Assembly (NCBI RefSeq): GCF_003837805.1 | Contig: NZ_RQIT01000007.1 | Location: 221,512 to 285,511 of the forward strand | DNA: 64,000 nt | DNA from: Bradyrhizobium sp. RP6 | GTDB lineage: Bacteria; Pseudomonadota; Alphaproteobacteria; Rhizobiales; Xanthobacteraceae | Direction: 5' to 3' | Shown: piece after piece, positions 1-9,186 of the stretch | Numbering within the stretch: the stretch's first letter is position 1 | How the letters are laid out: each line of letters opens with the position of its first letter | The notes under the pieces: generated by a model | Told to the model about the DNA's origin: nothing | The model's database searches: none | The model's input: only the letters and a program-made list of their open reading frames with translations | Translations under genes and position numbers: made by a program

Positions 1-1080
1 GCCGCGGCAGCCTTCGCCGCCCTGCTGCTTGCCGTCACTGCCGCGAAGATCCTGCATGTCCCGACGCTGCATGTCCCATGGGCTGCGCCCTCCGCGCGCG
101 CGGTCGAGCAGCGCGGTCCGCTGTCCGATGGCGAAAAGGCGACCATCGAGATCTTCGAGCGCGTGTCTCCTTCGGTCGTCCAGGTGGCGGTGAAATCGGC
201 GACCAATCCTCTCATGGGTGAGGAAGGCCAGGGCGGCTCTTCCGGCACGGGATTCGTCTGGAATCGCGACGGGCATCTCGTGACGAACAATCACGTCGTC
301 GCCAGTGGCGGCGAAATCGCCGTGCGCTTTGCCTCGGGAGAGGTGGCCCAGGTCGATCTCGTCGGCACGGCTCCCAATTACGATCTTGCGGTGCTGCGGA
401 TTCGCAGCGTGCGCGAGCTTCCACCGCCGATCGCTCTCGGCAGCTCGAGCGACCTGAAGGTCGGGCAATCCGCCTTCGCGATCGGTAATCCCTTCGGACT
501 GGATCAATCGATGACGAGCGGCATTATCAGCGCGCTCAAGCGCAGGCTTCCGACCCATGGCGGTCGGGAGATTGCCAATGTCATTCAGACCGATGCCGCG
601 ATCAACCCCGGCAATTCGGGTGGACCGTTGCTCGACTCTGCCGGCCGGCTGATCGGCGTCACGACTGCGATCATTTCGCCGTCCGGTTCGAACGCCGGCA
701 TCGGCTTTGCGGTCCCGGTCGACGTCGTGAACCGGATTGTGCCCGAGCTCATTCGCAACGGTCGCGTGCCGACGCCCGGCATCGGCATCGTGGCCGCCGG
801 CGAGGATGTTTCGACCCGGCTTGGCGTCGAAGGGGTGATCGTGGTGCGGACGGCCCCCGGCAGCCCTGCCGAGCGGGCGGGAATCCGCGGTGTCAATTTT
901 TCGACTGGAGCGGTCGGAGACATCATCACCGCGGTCGAGGGCAAGCCGGTGCGGCGCCTCTCCGACCTGACCGATGCGCTCGAGCAGGCCGGCGCCGGGA
1001 AGACCGTTCGCCTCACTGTCAAGCGGGGCTCGGACACTCGTGACGTGAATATTGGCATCATCGACATCGATAGGTCCTAG
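1..1080 (+). CDS. HtrA/DegP-like trypsin-type serine protease with PDZ domain (5' end outside window)
   Basis: The reading frame is open from base 1, so the true start lies upstream of the window. The first visible residues are hydrophobic (AAFAALLLAV), consistent with a signal peptide or membrane anchor. The trypsin-like triad is complete: His in TNNHVV (codon near 292), Asp in NYDLAVL (near 382) and Ser in GNSGGP (near 616). A PDZ-like domain follows, starting around base 780 with GIGIVAAGEDV and containing a GDIITAVEGKPV loop. Family knowledge makes this a periplasmic quality-control protease or chaperone. Only one PDZ is visible, so it is closer to DegS/HhoB than to two-PDZ DegP. It stops 126 bases before the molybdenum hydroxylase gene and shows no link to it. 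Confidence 0.85.
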   Translation, partial: AAAAFAALLLAVTAAKILHVPTLHVPWAAPSARAVEQRGPLSDGEKATIEIFERVSPSVVQVAVKSATNPLMGEEGQGGSSGTGFVWNRDGHLVTNNHVVASGGEIAVRFASGEVAQVDLVGTAPNYDLAVLRIRSVRELPPPIALGSSSDLKVGQSAFAIGNPFGLDQSMTSGIISALKRRLPTHGGREIANVIQTDAAINPGNSGGPLLDSAGRLIGVTTAIISPSGSNAGIGFAVPVDVVNRIVPELIRNGRVPTPGIGIVAAGEDVSTRLGVEGVIVVRTAPGSPAERAGIRGVNFSTGAVGDIITAVEGKPVRRLSDLTDALEQAGAGKTVRLTVKRGSDTRDVNIGIIDIDRS

Positions 1081-1206
1081 CCGGCCGATCCGCGCCAGCA
1101 AAGAGGCCCTGACGCGCATTGCAGATGTGCCCGGGCTCGGTTGTCTGGCCCGCAAAATCGGTTAAAACCGCCGCGGTCGTTTTCCGGATTTCGAGGACAT
1201 AACGGA

Positions 1207-3531
1207 ATGAACATTCTTCCCGGCAATTTGCGTTTCGGAGCGGGCCAGCCCGTCAAGCGTTTGGAAGACCAGAGGCTGCTCACCGGGAAGGGACAGTTCA
1301 TCGACGACAAGCCGGAGGAGGGCGCGCTGTGGCTGCACGTGCTGCGTTCGCCGCACGCCCACGCGAAGATCGTCTCGATCGACACCAGCGCCGCGGCCGG
1401 AATGCCCGGCGTCACCGCAATCTACACCGGCGCCGACCTCGTCAAGGACGACGTCGGCAGCATCCCGACGCTCAATATCTTCAAGCGCCCCGACGGCAAG
1501 CCGATGACCGTGCCGCCGCGCCGGCTGCTCGCCTACGAGATCGTGCGCTACGCCGGGGAGGCCGTGGCCGCAGTGGTGGCTTCCTCTCGCGCGGAGGCGC
1601 AGAACGCCGCCGAAGCGATCGTCGTCGAGTACGAGGTTCAGCCCGCGGTGGTCGATCCCATCGAGGCCGTGAAGCCCGGTGCGCCCGTGGTGTGGCCGGA
1701 GGCGCCCGACAACATCGTCGGGGCCATGAGCTATGGCGATGCCGCCAAGGTGGACGAGGCCTTTGCCAAGGCGGCGCACACCGTCGAGCTCGATCTCGTC
1801 AGCCAGCGCCTCGTGCCCTCCGCGATGGAGCCGCGCTCGACCATTGCCGAGATCGACAAGAAAACAGGCCGTCTCCTGCTGCATGTGCAGTCGCAGACGC
1901 CGGCGTCGACCCGCGACGTGCTGGCGGAAGCCGTGCTGAAGCGCCCGAAGGACAGCGTCCGTGTGCTGGTCGGCGACATCGGCGGCGGCTTTGGCCAGAA
2001 GACCAATCTCTATCCGGAGGACGGCATCGTCGCCTATGCCGCGACCAAGCTGAACAGGAAGATCCGCTGGCGCGGCGACCGCACCGACGAGTTCGTCGGC
2101 GGCACCCATGGCCGTGACCTCACCTCGACCGCGTCCTTTGCGCTGGACGAGAAGGGCAAGGTGCTGGCCTATCGCGTCAAGTCGATCGGCTGCACCGGGG
2201 CCTATTCCTCGGGCGCGGCCAACATCATTCCGCTGGTGCTCGGACCGTTCGTGCAGACCGGCGTCTACGATCTGCCGCTGGTGCATTTCGAGGTGAAGTC
2301 GGTGATGACCCACACCGCGCCCGTCGGTGCCTATCGCGGCGCGGGTCGCCCCGAGGCGGTCTTCATCGTCGAGCGCCTGTTCGACGCCGCCGCACGAAAA
2401 ATCGGCATGGATCCGCGTGCGATCCGGAAGGCCAACTACATCAAGCCGGCGCAGCTGCCCTACACCAATGCGGCGGGCCAGGTCTACGATTCCGGCGCCT
2501 TCGCGCACATGCTCGATCGCGCCGTGAAGCTTGCCGACTGGGACGGCTTTGCCGCGCGCAAGAGGGCGGCGAAGAAGAAGGGCCTGCTCTACGGCCGCGG
2601 ACTGACCTCCTACATCGAATGGACCGGCGGGCGCGCCCACACCGAGAAGGTCAGCCTGCACGCGACATCGCAGGGGCGCGTCGTGCTGCATTCCGGCACG
2701 ATGGCGATGGGTCAGGGGCTGCAGACCACCTACACCCAGATGATCTCCGACACGCTCGGCATTCCCATGGACAAGATCGATGTGGTCCAGGGTGATACCG
2801 ATCTCGCCATGGGCTTTGGCAGCGTCGGCTCGCGTTCGCTGTTCGTCGGCGGCACCGCGGTTGCTGTGTCCTCCAACGACCTGATCCAGAAGGCACGCGA
2901 AAAGGCGGCAAACGTGCTGGAGACCTCGGTCGAGGATATCGAGTACCAGGGCGGCATGCTCACCGTGGTCGGCACCGACCGCCGCATCAGCCTGTTCGAT
3001 CTCGCCGAGAAGGAGAACGGCGCCAAGCTCAGCGTCGATTCCGAGGGTGAGGTCGACGGCCCGAGCTGGCCGAACGGCACGCATATCTGCGAGGTCGAGA
3101 TCGATCCCGAGACCGGCGTCTCCAAGGTCGTGCGCTACACCACGGTCGACGACGTCGGCGTCGCCGTGAACCCGATGCTGGTCACCGGCCAGATCCATGG
3201 CGGTGTAGCGCAGGGCATCGGCCAGGCGCTGTACGAAGGCGTGTCCTACGATGCCGACGGCCAGCTCCTGACCGCCAGCTATCAGGACTACTGCATCCCG
3301 CGCGCCGACGACGTCCCGCCGATCGTGGTGACGCTGGATGACTCCGCGCCCTGCCGCACCAATCCGCTCGGCGCCAAGGGCTGCGGCGAATCCGGCGCGA
3401 TCGGCGGCCCGCCCTGCGTCACCAACGGCGTCATGGACGCGCTCGCCGAGCTCGGCATCACCCAGCTGAATACGCCGCTCACGCCGCAGAAGATCTGGCA
3501 GGCGATCCGGGACGCGAAGGCGGCCGGTTAG
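1207..3531 (+). CDS. Xanthine dehydrogenase/CoxL-family molybdopterin-binding subunit (form II type)
   Basis: Large (774 aa) catalytic subunit of a molybdenum hydroxylase. The N-terminal aldehyde-oxidase a/b hammerhead spans about residues 10-130, followed by the Moco-binding region. Visible motifs are GGGFGQKTN near residue 259, AYRGAGR at about 375 and [10 protein letters not shown] with the catalytic-type Glu at about 728. AYRGAGR is the signature of the form II CoxL-like group rather than true CO dehydrogenase (AYxCSFR), so the substrate is probably an aldehyde or N-heterocycle and cannot be named. The ATG at 1207 is preferred over an upstream TTG because the protein then opens directly on the conserved [18 protein letters not shown]. 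No FAD (CoxM) or 2Fe-2S (CoxS) partner gene lies on either side, which is unusual. Confidence 0.85.
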   Translation: MNILPGNLRFGAGQPVKRLEDQRLLTGKGQFIDDKPEEGALWLHVLRSPHAHAKIVSIDTSAAAGMPGVTAIYTGADLVKDDVGSIPTLNIFKRPDGKPMTVPPRRLLAYEIVRYAGEAVAAVVASSRAEAQNAAEAIVVEYEVQPAVVDPIEAVKPGAPVVWPEAPDNIVGAMSYGDAAKVDEAFAKAAHTVELDLVSQRLVPSAMEPRSTIAEIDKKTGRLLLHVQSQTPASTRDVLAEAVLKRPKDSVRVLVGDIGGGFGQKTNLYPEDGIVAYAATKLNRKIRWRGDRTDEFVGGTHGRDLTSTASFALDEKGKVLAYRVKSIGCTGAYSSGAANIIPLVLGPFVQTGVYDLPLVHFEVKSVMTHTAPVGAYRGAGRPEAVFIVERLFDAAARKIGMDPRAIRKANYIKPAQLPYTNAAGQVYDSGAFAHMLDRAVKLADWDGFAARKRAAKKKGLLYGRGLTSYIEWTGGRAHTEKVSLHATSQGRVVLHSGTMAMGQGLQTTYTQMISDTLGIPMDKIDVVQGDTDLAMGFGSVGSRSLFVGGTAVAVSSNDLIQKAREKAANVLETSVEDIEYQGGMLTVVGTDRRISLFDLAEKENGAKLSVDSEGEVDGPSWPNGTHICEVEIDPETGVSKVVRYTTVDDVGVAVNPMLVTGQIHGGVAQGIGQALYEGVSYDADGQLLTASYQDYCIPRADDVPPIVVTLDDSAPCRTNPLGAKGCGESGAIGGPPCVTNGVMDALAELGITQLNTPLTPQKIWQAIRDAKAAG

Positions 3532-3535
3532 CACC

Positions 3536-3658
3536 GTCATTGCGAGCCACAGGGTCCGCGCAAAGCGCGGCCCGATGACAGGCTCCGCGAAGCAATCCAG
3601 TCTCTCTCTGCGGAAAGATTCTGGATTGCTTCGTCGCAAGAGCTCCTCGCAATGACGG
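3536..3658. repeat. Intergenic palindromic repeat, GTCATTGCGAG type
   Basis: Begins with GTCATTGCGAGCC and ends with CTCGCAATGAC. Internal arms GCGAAGCAATCCAG and CTGGATTGCTTCGTC face each other, so the whole element can fold. It separates two convergent genes. The same element recurs near 9,228, 12,400, 30,872, 35,285 and 42,186. Confidence 0.85.
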
Positions 3659-3676
3659 AGGAGAAAGCCGTAGCCC

Positions 3677-4873
3677 TCAAATCCCCAACATCATCTTCGC
3701 GATGATGTCGCGCTGGATCTCCGAGGTGCCACCGAAGATCGTGTAGGCGCGGCCGTTGAGATATTCCGGGATCACCGTCAGCATCTCCTCGGGCGTCGCC
3801 GGCTCGTGGTTGAGCTTGTAGAGCGGGCGCATCGGCTCCACGGCGAGGGCGTCATGGCCGATCACGTCGGCGCCCAGCCGCGTCACGGCCTGGCGGATCT
3901 CGCTATTGCGCAGCTTCAGGATCGACGACACCGCGCCGGGATTTTGCCCGGTTTGCAGTGCCGAGAGCACGCGCAGCTCGGTCATCTCCAGCGCGTCGAT
4001 GTCGACCTCGACCTCGGAGAGGCGCGTCGCGATATCGGGGCTGTCGATCGCGCGTCCCGTGAGGTCGGACTCGGCAAGGTCCGCGATCGCCTTCAGCCCC
4101 TCGCGCAGCTTGGCCGAGGCAATCCCCGAGCCGCGCTCGAACTCGAGCAGATATTTGCCATAGGTCCAGCCCTTGCCTTCCTCGCCGACGCGGTTGGCGA
4201 CCGGCACGCGCACATCGTCGAAGAACACCTGGTTGACCTCGTGATCGCCGCCGATAGTGAGGATCGGCCTTGTGGTGATGCCCGGCGTCTTCATGTCGAT
4301 CAGGATGAAGCTGATGCCGTCCTGCTGCCGCGGCCCGTCGCCGGTGCGCACCAGCGCGAACATGCGGTTCGCGTGATGGGCATGCGTGGTCCAGATCTTG
4401 GTGCCGTTGATGATGTAGTCGTCGCCGTCGCGCACCGCGCGCGTCTTCAGGGACGACAGGTCGGAGCCGGAGCCGGGCTCGGAATAGCCCTGGCACCAGT
4501 AATCCTCGCCGGAGAGAATCCGCGGCAGGTAGAAGTTCTTCTGCTCCGGTGAGCCGAAGCCGATGATGACTGGCCCGACCATCTTCACGCCCATCACGTT
4601 GACATTGGGCACGCCGGCGCGCGCGCATTCGGTCTCGAAAATCCAGCGCTGCGCCGGAGTCCAGTCCGGGCCGCCATATTCGACCGGCCAGCCCGGCGCG
4701 CCCCAGCCTTGCCTGTGCAGCGCGCGTTGCCAGGCCATGCCGATGTCGGGGTCGGAGAACACCGACGGCGTCAGCGCGGTCGCGCGCTTCATCTCCTCGG
4801 TGAGGTTCTTGGCAATGAAGCCGCGCACTTCGTCCTGGAAGGCACGCTCCTCGGCATTGAACGAGAGGTCCAT
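3677..4873 (-). CDS. Acyl-CoA dehydrogenase (heteromeric type, subunit 2 of a pair)
   Basis: 398 aa. The start MDLSFNAEERAFQDEVRG is the normal ACAD beginning; the frame is open further upstream but that part is an overlap with the next gene. FAD/substrate motifs include QGYSEPGSGSDLSS and the C-terminal IFGGTSEIQRDIIAKMMLG. In common short/medium-chain ACADs the catalytic base is the Glu of the YEGT motif; here that position is Gly (IFGGT). It follows the second ACAD gene by 13 bases and is last in a three-gene operon. Partnered ACADs of this kind form alpha2beta2 enzymes in steroid, bile-acid and pimeloyl-CoA oxidation. The substrate is not evident from sequence. Confidence 0.88.
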   Translation of the reverse strand: MDLSFNAEERAFQDEVRGFIAKNLTEEMKRATALTPSVFSDPDIGMAWQRALHRQGWGAPGWPVEYGGPDWTPAQRWIFETECARAGVPNVNVMGVKMVGPVIIGFGSPEQKNFYLPRILSGEDYWCQGYSEPGSGSDLSSLKTRAVRDGDDYIINGTKIWTTHAHHANRMFALVRTGDGPRQQDGISFILIDMKTPGITTRPILTIGGDHEVNQVFFDDVRVPVANRVGEEGKGWTYGKYLLEFERGSGIASAKLREGLKAIADLAESDLTGRAIDSPDIATRLSEVEVDIDALEMTELRVLSALQTGQNPGAVSSILKLRNSEIRQAVTRLGADVIGHDALAVEPMRPLYKLNHEPATPEEMLTVIPEYLNGRAYTIFGGTSEIQRDIIAKMMLGI

Positions 4874-4886
4874 GATGCGCTCCTTG

Positions 4887-6035
4887 TCAGGCCGAGACGG
4901 CCCTGCGTCCCAGCTCGGCGTGGCGGGCATAGTGATGTGCACTGCCGCCGAACAGCGTGTCGAAGGCGACCAGCCGCTTGAAATAGCCGCCGACCTCGAG
5001 CTCCTCGGTGACGCCCATGCCGCCGTGGAGCTGGATCGACTGCTCGCCGACGAAGCGCGCGCATCTGCCGATCTTCGCCTTCGCGCCCGATGCCGCCCGG
5101 GCACGCTCGATCGGCGCGCTATCTGCCTTCAACGCAGCCCGCAGCGCCATTGAACGGGCCTCGTCGACCTGCATCGCCATGTCGGCGAGGCGGTGGCGGA
5201 TCACCTGGTTGGCGGAGAGCGGCCGGCCAAATTGCTTGCGGATCTTGGTATATTCCAGTGTGGTGTCGAGCAGCGTCTGCATGATGCCGACGGCTTCCGC
5301 ACCTAGTGCTGCCATGGCGCGGTCGACGGCCCATTCGATCGCGGGCAGGGCGTCGCTGCCGTCGCCGAGCAGGGCGTCTTCCGGCAGATGCGCGTCGAAC
5401 AGCTCGATGTTGCAGGCTCGTCCGCCGCCGAGGCGTGGATAATCGCTGATGACGAGACCCGGCGTCGTCGCCTGCGCGAGGAACAGGCCGATCCGCCCCG
5501 ACGGTCCTCGATGATCGTGGATATGGGCGGAGACGATGATGTCGTCGGCGGCATGTCCGTCGAGCACGGCGACCTTGCTGCCGGACAGGTGCCAGCCTTG
5601 CGCCGTCTTGTTGGCGCTGGTCGTGACCTTGGCGAGATCGAACCGGGCCGCGCGCTCGGAATGCGCCAGGGCAAGCTTCAGTGATCCGTCCGCCACCTTG
5701 GGCAGGCTCGCTTGCTTCTGCTCACTGGTGCCGCATTTGGCGATCAGCGCGGCTCCCAGCACGGCCGTGGCGACATAGGGCTCCGACACCAGCCCGCGGC
5801 CGAAGGCCTCCATCAGGATGCCGATGTCGACCGCGCCGCCGCCGAGCCCCCCGAACTCTTCGGGAAGCGGCAGCGCGAGCCAGCCGAGCTCGGCGAACTG
5901 CTTCCAAACGGCCGGACTGAAGCCGAGCGGATCGTTCGCCATCTTGCGGCGGTGATCGGCGTCATAGCTTTCGGCCACGAAGCGTTCGGCGCTTTCGCGC
6001 AGCAGCTTTTGCTCGTCACTGAGATTGAGGTCCAT
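4887..6035 (-). CDS. Acyl-CoA dehydrogenase (heteromeric type, subunit 1 of a pair)
   Basis: 382 aa. N-terminal helical domain begins MDLNLSDEQKLLRESAERF. The middle part is shorter and more divergent than in a standard ACAD, and the C-terminal segment has SIQLHGGMGVTEELEVGGYF. The usual YEGT catalytic motif corresponds to LFGGS, so the standard Glu is absent here too. It lies 13 bases upstream of the second ACAD gene and 5 bases downstream of the enoyl-CoA hydratase gene. This spacing implies translational coupling and a joint product. Together the three genes can carry out the first two steps of a beta-oxidation cycle on one substrate. Confidence 0.87.
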   Translation of the reverse strand: MDLNLSDEQKLLRESAERFVAESYDADHRRKMANDPLGFSPAVWKQFAELGWLALPLPEEFGGLGGGAVDIGILMEAFGRGLVSEPYVATAVLGAALIAKCGTSEQKQASLPKVADGSLKLALAHSERAARFDLAKVTTSANKTAQGWHLSGSKVAVLDGHAADDIIVSAHIHDHRGPSGRIGLFLAQATTPGLVISDYPRLGGGRACNIELFDAHLPEDALLGDGSDALPAIEWAVDRAMAALGAEAVGIMQTLLDTTLEYTKIRKQFGRPLSANQVIRHRLADMAMQVDEARSMALRAALKADSAPIERARAASGAKAKIGRCARFVGEQSIQLHGGMGVTEELEVGGYFKRLVAFDTLFGGSAHHYARHAELGRRAVSA

Positions 6036-6040
6036 CGTGT

Positions 6041-6895
6041 TTACTCCGCGGCCGCCGGCGGTTTGCGCACGGAGGGATGCAGTCCGGCGGGATCGACGAT
6101 CATGCCGAACTCCTGGAGATTATGGGCGTGACAGAGCTGGTGCAGCGCAAAAGCCTGGTCGATTGCGGCCGGCTGGCCCATTACGTCGATCGAGCGGTTG
6201 ACGGCTTCTTTGGTCAGCTTCAGCGCGAAGGACGGTTTTGCCGCGATCCGGCGCGCCAGCTCGAGCACGCGCGACGACAGCTCGGCGCGCGGCACGACCT
6301 GGTTGACCATGCCGAGCTGGTGCGCCTCCTGCGCGCTCCAGCTGTCGGCGGTGAACAGGAACTCCTTGGCTTTGCGCGGGCCGAGCTCCCAGGGATGCAC
6401 GAACCATTCGACGCCGCAGACGCCCATGGTGACGACGGGGTCGCAGAACTGCGCGTCGTCGCTGGCGACGATGAGATCGCAGGCCCAGGCCAGCATCAGC
6501 CCGCCGGCGATGCACTTGCCATGCACCTCGGCAATGGTCGGCTTGGCGAGGTTGCGCCAGCGCCGCGTGATCTGGAGATATATTTCCTGCTCGCGCGCGA
6601 AGCGGCCATGGGCACCAGCCTCGTCAAAGCCGCCCCAATGTCCGATCGGCGGAAAATCGACGCCTGCGGCATTCTTGGCGCCGGGCCGCAGGTCATGGCC
6701 GGACGAGAAGTGTGGCCCATTGCCGGCGAGGATGATCACCTTGACCGCATCGTCCTGCACCGCCGCGTCGAAAGCGGCATTGAGGTCGTAGGTCATTTGC
6801 AGGTTCTGCGCGTTGCGTGCCTCCGGCCGGTTCATCACGACCCGGGTGATCGCCGGATCCGGCCTCTCCACGAGGATGGTCTCGAACGAGGACAT
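6041..6895 (-). CDS. Enoyl-CoA hydratase/isomerase (crotonase family)
   Basis: 284 aa, normal crotonase length. Oxyanion-hole motifs are visible as HFSSGHDLRPG (first loop) and GKCIAGGLMLAWACDL (second loop). The canonical catalytic Glu pair is not both obvious: the segment DPVVTMGVCGVEWFVHPWELG replaces the usual FGxPEVxLGL(I/V)P, so the exact reaction (hydration, isomerisation or thioester cleavage) is open. First gene of the operon with the two acyl-CoA dehydrogenases; its stop is 5 bases from the next start. Starts ATG with MSSFETILVERPD. Confidence 0.85.
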   Translation of the reverse strand: MSSFETILVERPDPAITRVVMNRPEARNAQNLQMTYDLNAAFDAAVQDDAVKVIILAGNGPHFSSGHDLRPGAKNAAGVDFPPIGHWGGFDEAGAHGRFAREQEIYLQITRRWRNLAKPTIAEVHGKCIAGGLMLAWACDLIVASDDAQFCDPVVTMGVCGVEWFVHPWELGPRKAKEFLFTADSWSAQEAHQLGMVNQVVPRAELSSRVLELARRIAAKPSFALKLTKEAVNRSIDVMGQPAAIDQAFALHQLCHAHNLQEFGMIVDPAGLHPSVRKPPAAAE

Positions 6896-7048
6896 CGTGT
6901 TTCCTCCGGCCTTTCCGCTTTTTGCCGGAGTTGACTATGTCGGCCTGCGATAGGCAAGAGGCTTGCGTCAGCCGGCTGCTTTCGAGCGCTCTGGCGTCTC
7001 GCGTGCTCGATCTGGTAGTTTGTATCAGATTCCACCGGGAGAAATTTG

Positions 7049-7657
7049 ATGCGCAAGATCCTGACCGTGCTGGCGGCGCTGGCCTCGCTGAGCCTGACCA
7101 ATTGCGGCTACAACGCGATCCAGAGTGAGGACGAGCAGATCAAGTCTGCCTGGTCCGAGGTCGTGAACCAGTATCAGCGCCGCGCCGATCTCGTGCCCAA
7201 CCTCGTCAACTCGGTGAAGGGTTTTGCCCAGCAGGAAAAGGACGTGCTGCTCGGCGTCACCAACGCCCGGGCCAAGGTCGGCAGCATCCAGGCGACGCCC
7301 GAGGTGCTGAATGATCCCGCCGCGTTCCAGAAGTTCCAGGCCGCCCAGGGCGAACTCTCCAGCGCGCTGTCGCGACTGCTGGTCGTCACCGAGAACTATC
7401 CGCAGCTGAAGTCCGACGCGCTGTTCAAGGATCTGATGTCGCAGCTGGAGGGCACCGAGAACCGCATCACGGTCGCGCGCAACCGCTACATCAAGTCGGT
7501 GCAGGATTATAACGTCACCATCCGCTCCTTCCCGAGCAACCTCACCGCGATGGCGTTCGGCTACAAGGAGAAGCCGAACTTCTCGGTCGAGAACGAGAAG
7601 GCGATCTCGACCGCGCCGAAGGTGGACTTCAACCCGGCCCCGGCGCCATCGAAGTAA
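7049..7657 (+). CDS. lemA: LemA family lipoprotein
   Basis: 202 aa. Start chosen at ATG 7049 with GGGAGA about 7 bases upstream; the preceding TTG is in frame but has no advantage. Residues 1-18 form a lipoprotein signal ending in the lipobox LTNC, so it is probably a membrane-anchored lipoprotein. The LemA core of long helices follows, including EDEQIKSAWSEVVNQYQRRA and ENRITVARNRYIKSVQDYN. The function of LemA proteins is not established. They are commonly encoded beside TPM-domain proteins, as here, where two TPM genes follow on the same strand. Confidence 0.92.
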   Translation: MRKILTVLAALASLSLTNCGYNAIQSEDEQIKSAWSEVVNQYQRRADLVPNLVNSVKGFAQQEKDVLLGVTNARAKVGSIQATPEVLNDPAAFQKFQAAQGELSSALSRLLVVTENYPQLKSDALFKDLMSQLEGTENRITVARNRYIKSVQDYNVTIRSFPSNLTAMAFGYKEKPNFSVENEKAISTAPKVDFNPAPAPSK

Positions 7658-7693
7658 GCGCGTTCGCCTCTCATGCGCGCCCCACACAGTGCT

Positions 7694-7796
7694 GTCATTC
7701 CCCGCGAAGGCGGGGAATCCAGTACGCCGCGGCTTCTCGGTTCAGGCACGGCTGCCTCTGGGATACTGGATAGCCCGCTTTCGCGGGCGATGACGG
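7694..7796. repeat. Intergenic palindromic repeat, GTCATTCCCCGCGAAGG type
   Basis: Left half has GTCATTCCCCGCGAAGG and GGGGAATCCAGTA; right half has TACTGGATA and CCCGCTTTCGCGGGCGATGAC. The halves are inverted copies. The element lies between lemA and the first TPM gene, and its right end contains the ATG that looks like the TPM gene start. Confidence 0.8.
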
Positions 7797-8683
7797 CGAG
7801 TTTGTTGCGGACGATAGCGGTCATCGCGCTCTTCCTTATCCTTGCGTTCCCCGCCTTCGCCGACGTCCCCGTACCTCAACTCACCGGCCGCGTCGTCGAC
7901 CAGACCGGCACGCTGTCCAGCAGCGACATCGCAGCGCTGTCGCAAAAGCTGAGTGACTTCGAGAACCGCAAGGGCAGTCAGATTGCGGTCCTGATCGTCC
8001 CGACCACCCAGCCGGAGACGATCGAGCAATTCTCGATCCGGGTCGCTGAGGCCTGGAAGATCGGCCGCAAGAAGGTCGACGACGGCGCGATCCTCGTCGT
8101 CGCCAAGAACGACCGGCACTTGCGCATCGAGGTCGGCTATGGCCTCGAAGGCGCGCTGACCGACGTGACCTCACGGCGCATCATCGACGAGGATATCACC
8201 CCCAAGTTCAGGAGCGGCGACTTCGCTGCGGGCATAGGCGCAGGCGTCGACCGCATGATGCGGGTGATCGATGGCGAGCCGCTGCCGTCGCCGTCGCGCA
8301 GCGCAAACTTCGCCCACAATCTGGACGACCTTATGCCGGTGTTTGCCGTGGCGCTGTTTGCTTCGATAGGCGTCGGCGGGTTCTTCCGCGCGATCCTGGG
8401 ACGGCTGCTCGGATCCTTGGTGACCGGGGGCATCATCGCGGCGGTGACCTGGCTCATCCTCGGCTCCGCCGCGATCGCCGCGGCCGTCGGCGTGCTCGGC
8501 TTCATCATCGGGTTCATCGCCGATCTTTTTTCGGCGATGGGGCCTGGCACGAGGTCGTCGCGCGGCAGCTCGTGGTCGGGTGGCTCGGGCGGCTGGAGCA
8601 GCGGATCGTCTTCCAGCGACAGCGGCAGCTTCAGCGGCGGCGGGGGTAGTTTCGGCGGTGGCGGCGCCTCGGGGAATTGGTAA
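7790..8683 (+). CDS. TPM-domain membrane protein (YgcG family)
   Basis: 297 aa from ATG 7790. The frame is open back to 7673, but those extra residues are translated palindromic repeat and are not credible. A TTG at 7802 is another possible start; no strong ribosome binding site is visible for either. Layout: signal peptide (SLLRTIAVIALFLILAFPAFA), TPM domain (about 25-170, with QIAVLIVPTTQPETIEQF and IEVGYGLEGALTD), two hydrophobic stretches around 185-250, then a Gly/Ser-rich tail ending FGGGGASGNW, typical of YgcG-type proteins. TPM proteins are envelope proteins, and this tail pattern is shared across the family. Confidence 0.88.
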   Translation: MTASLLRTIAVIALFLILAFPAFADVPVPQLTGRVVDQTGTLSSSDIAALSQKLSDFENRKGSQIAVLIVPTTQPETIEQFSIRVAEAWKIGRKKVDDGAILVVAKNDRHLRIEVGYGLEGALTDVTSRRIIDEDITPKFRSGDFAAGIGAGVDRMMRVIDGEPLPSPSRSANFAHNLDDLMPVFAVALFASIGVGGFFRAILGRLLGSLVTGGIIAAVTWLILGSAAIAAAVGVLGFIIGFIADLFSAMGPGTRSSRGSSWSGGSGGWSSGSSSSDSGSFSGGGGSFGGGGASGNW

Positions 8684-8688
8684 CGATC

Positions 8689-9186
8689 ATGAGCATCAAG
8701 CGCATTGCCACACATCTCGTGCAGCATCATTGGCGGGTGAAGCAGATCTTCCCGCAAGCCGTGCTCGACCGCATCGAGCACGCCGTCAAGCGCGGCGAGG
8801 CGACCCATTCCGGTCAGGTCCGCTTCGTCGTCGAAGGCGCGCTTGACGGCGTGCCGCTGTTCCGCAACCAGCCGGCGCGCGAGCGCGCGCTTGACGTGTT
8901 CTCGCATCTGCGCATCTGGGACACCGCGCACAACAACGGCGTGCTGATCTATCTCCTGCTCGCCGACCGCGACGTAGAGATCGTCGCCGATCGCGGCATC
9001 GATGCCAAGGTCGGCGCCGAAGGCTGGGAGAGCATTTGCCGCGCGATGGAGGGCGAGTTCAGATCGGGCCGTTTCGAGCATGGCGTCATCGCCGGCATCG
9101 AAGCGGTGTCGAAAGAGCTGGCAAGGCACTTTCCGCCGGGCGCATCGCATTCGAACGAACTGCCGGACGCGCCGGTCGTGATGTGA
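8689..9186 (+). CDS. TPM-domain protein (second of pair)
   Basis: 165 aa. Begins 5 bases after the first TPM gene, so the two are co-transcribed. There is no signal peptide; the N-terminus is charged (MSIKRIATHLVQHHWRVKQ). The TPM core shows LRIWDTAHNNGVLIYLLLAD, DVEIVADRGIDAKVG and WESICRAMEGEF. It resembles the short cytoplasmic or membrane-peripheral TPM proteins that accompany LemA and YgcG-like genes. ATG at 8689 chosen over a GTG four codons earlier, because the latter would sit inside the preceding stop region. Confidence 0.87.
   Translation: MSIKRIATHLVQHHWRVKQIFPQAVLDRIEHAVKRGEATHSGQVRFVVEGALDGVPLFRNQPARERALDVFSHLRIWDTAHNNGVLIYLLLADRDVEIVADRGIDAKVGAEGWESICRAMEGEFRSGRFEHGVIAGIEAVSKELARHFPPGASHSNELPDAPVVM

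Noticed and set aside
1162..3639. Antisense reading frame of 825 codons over the molybdenum hydroxylase gene
   Set aside because: The opposite strand encodes a complete conserved family protein; this frame has arginine/histidine/aspartate-rich composition typical of shadow frames in G+C-rich DNA and no recognisable motif.
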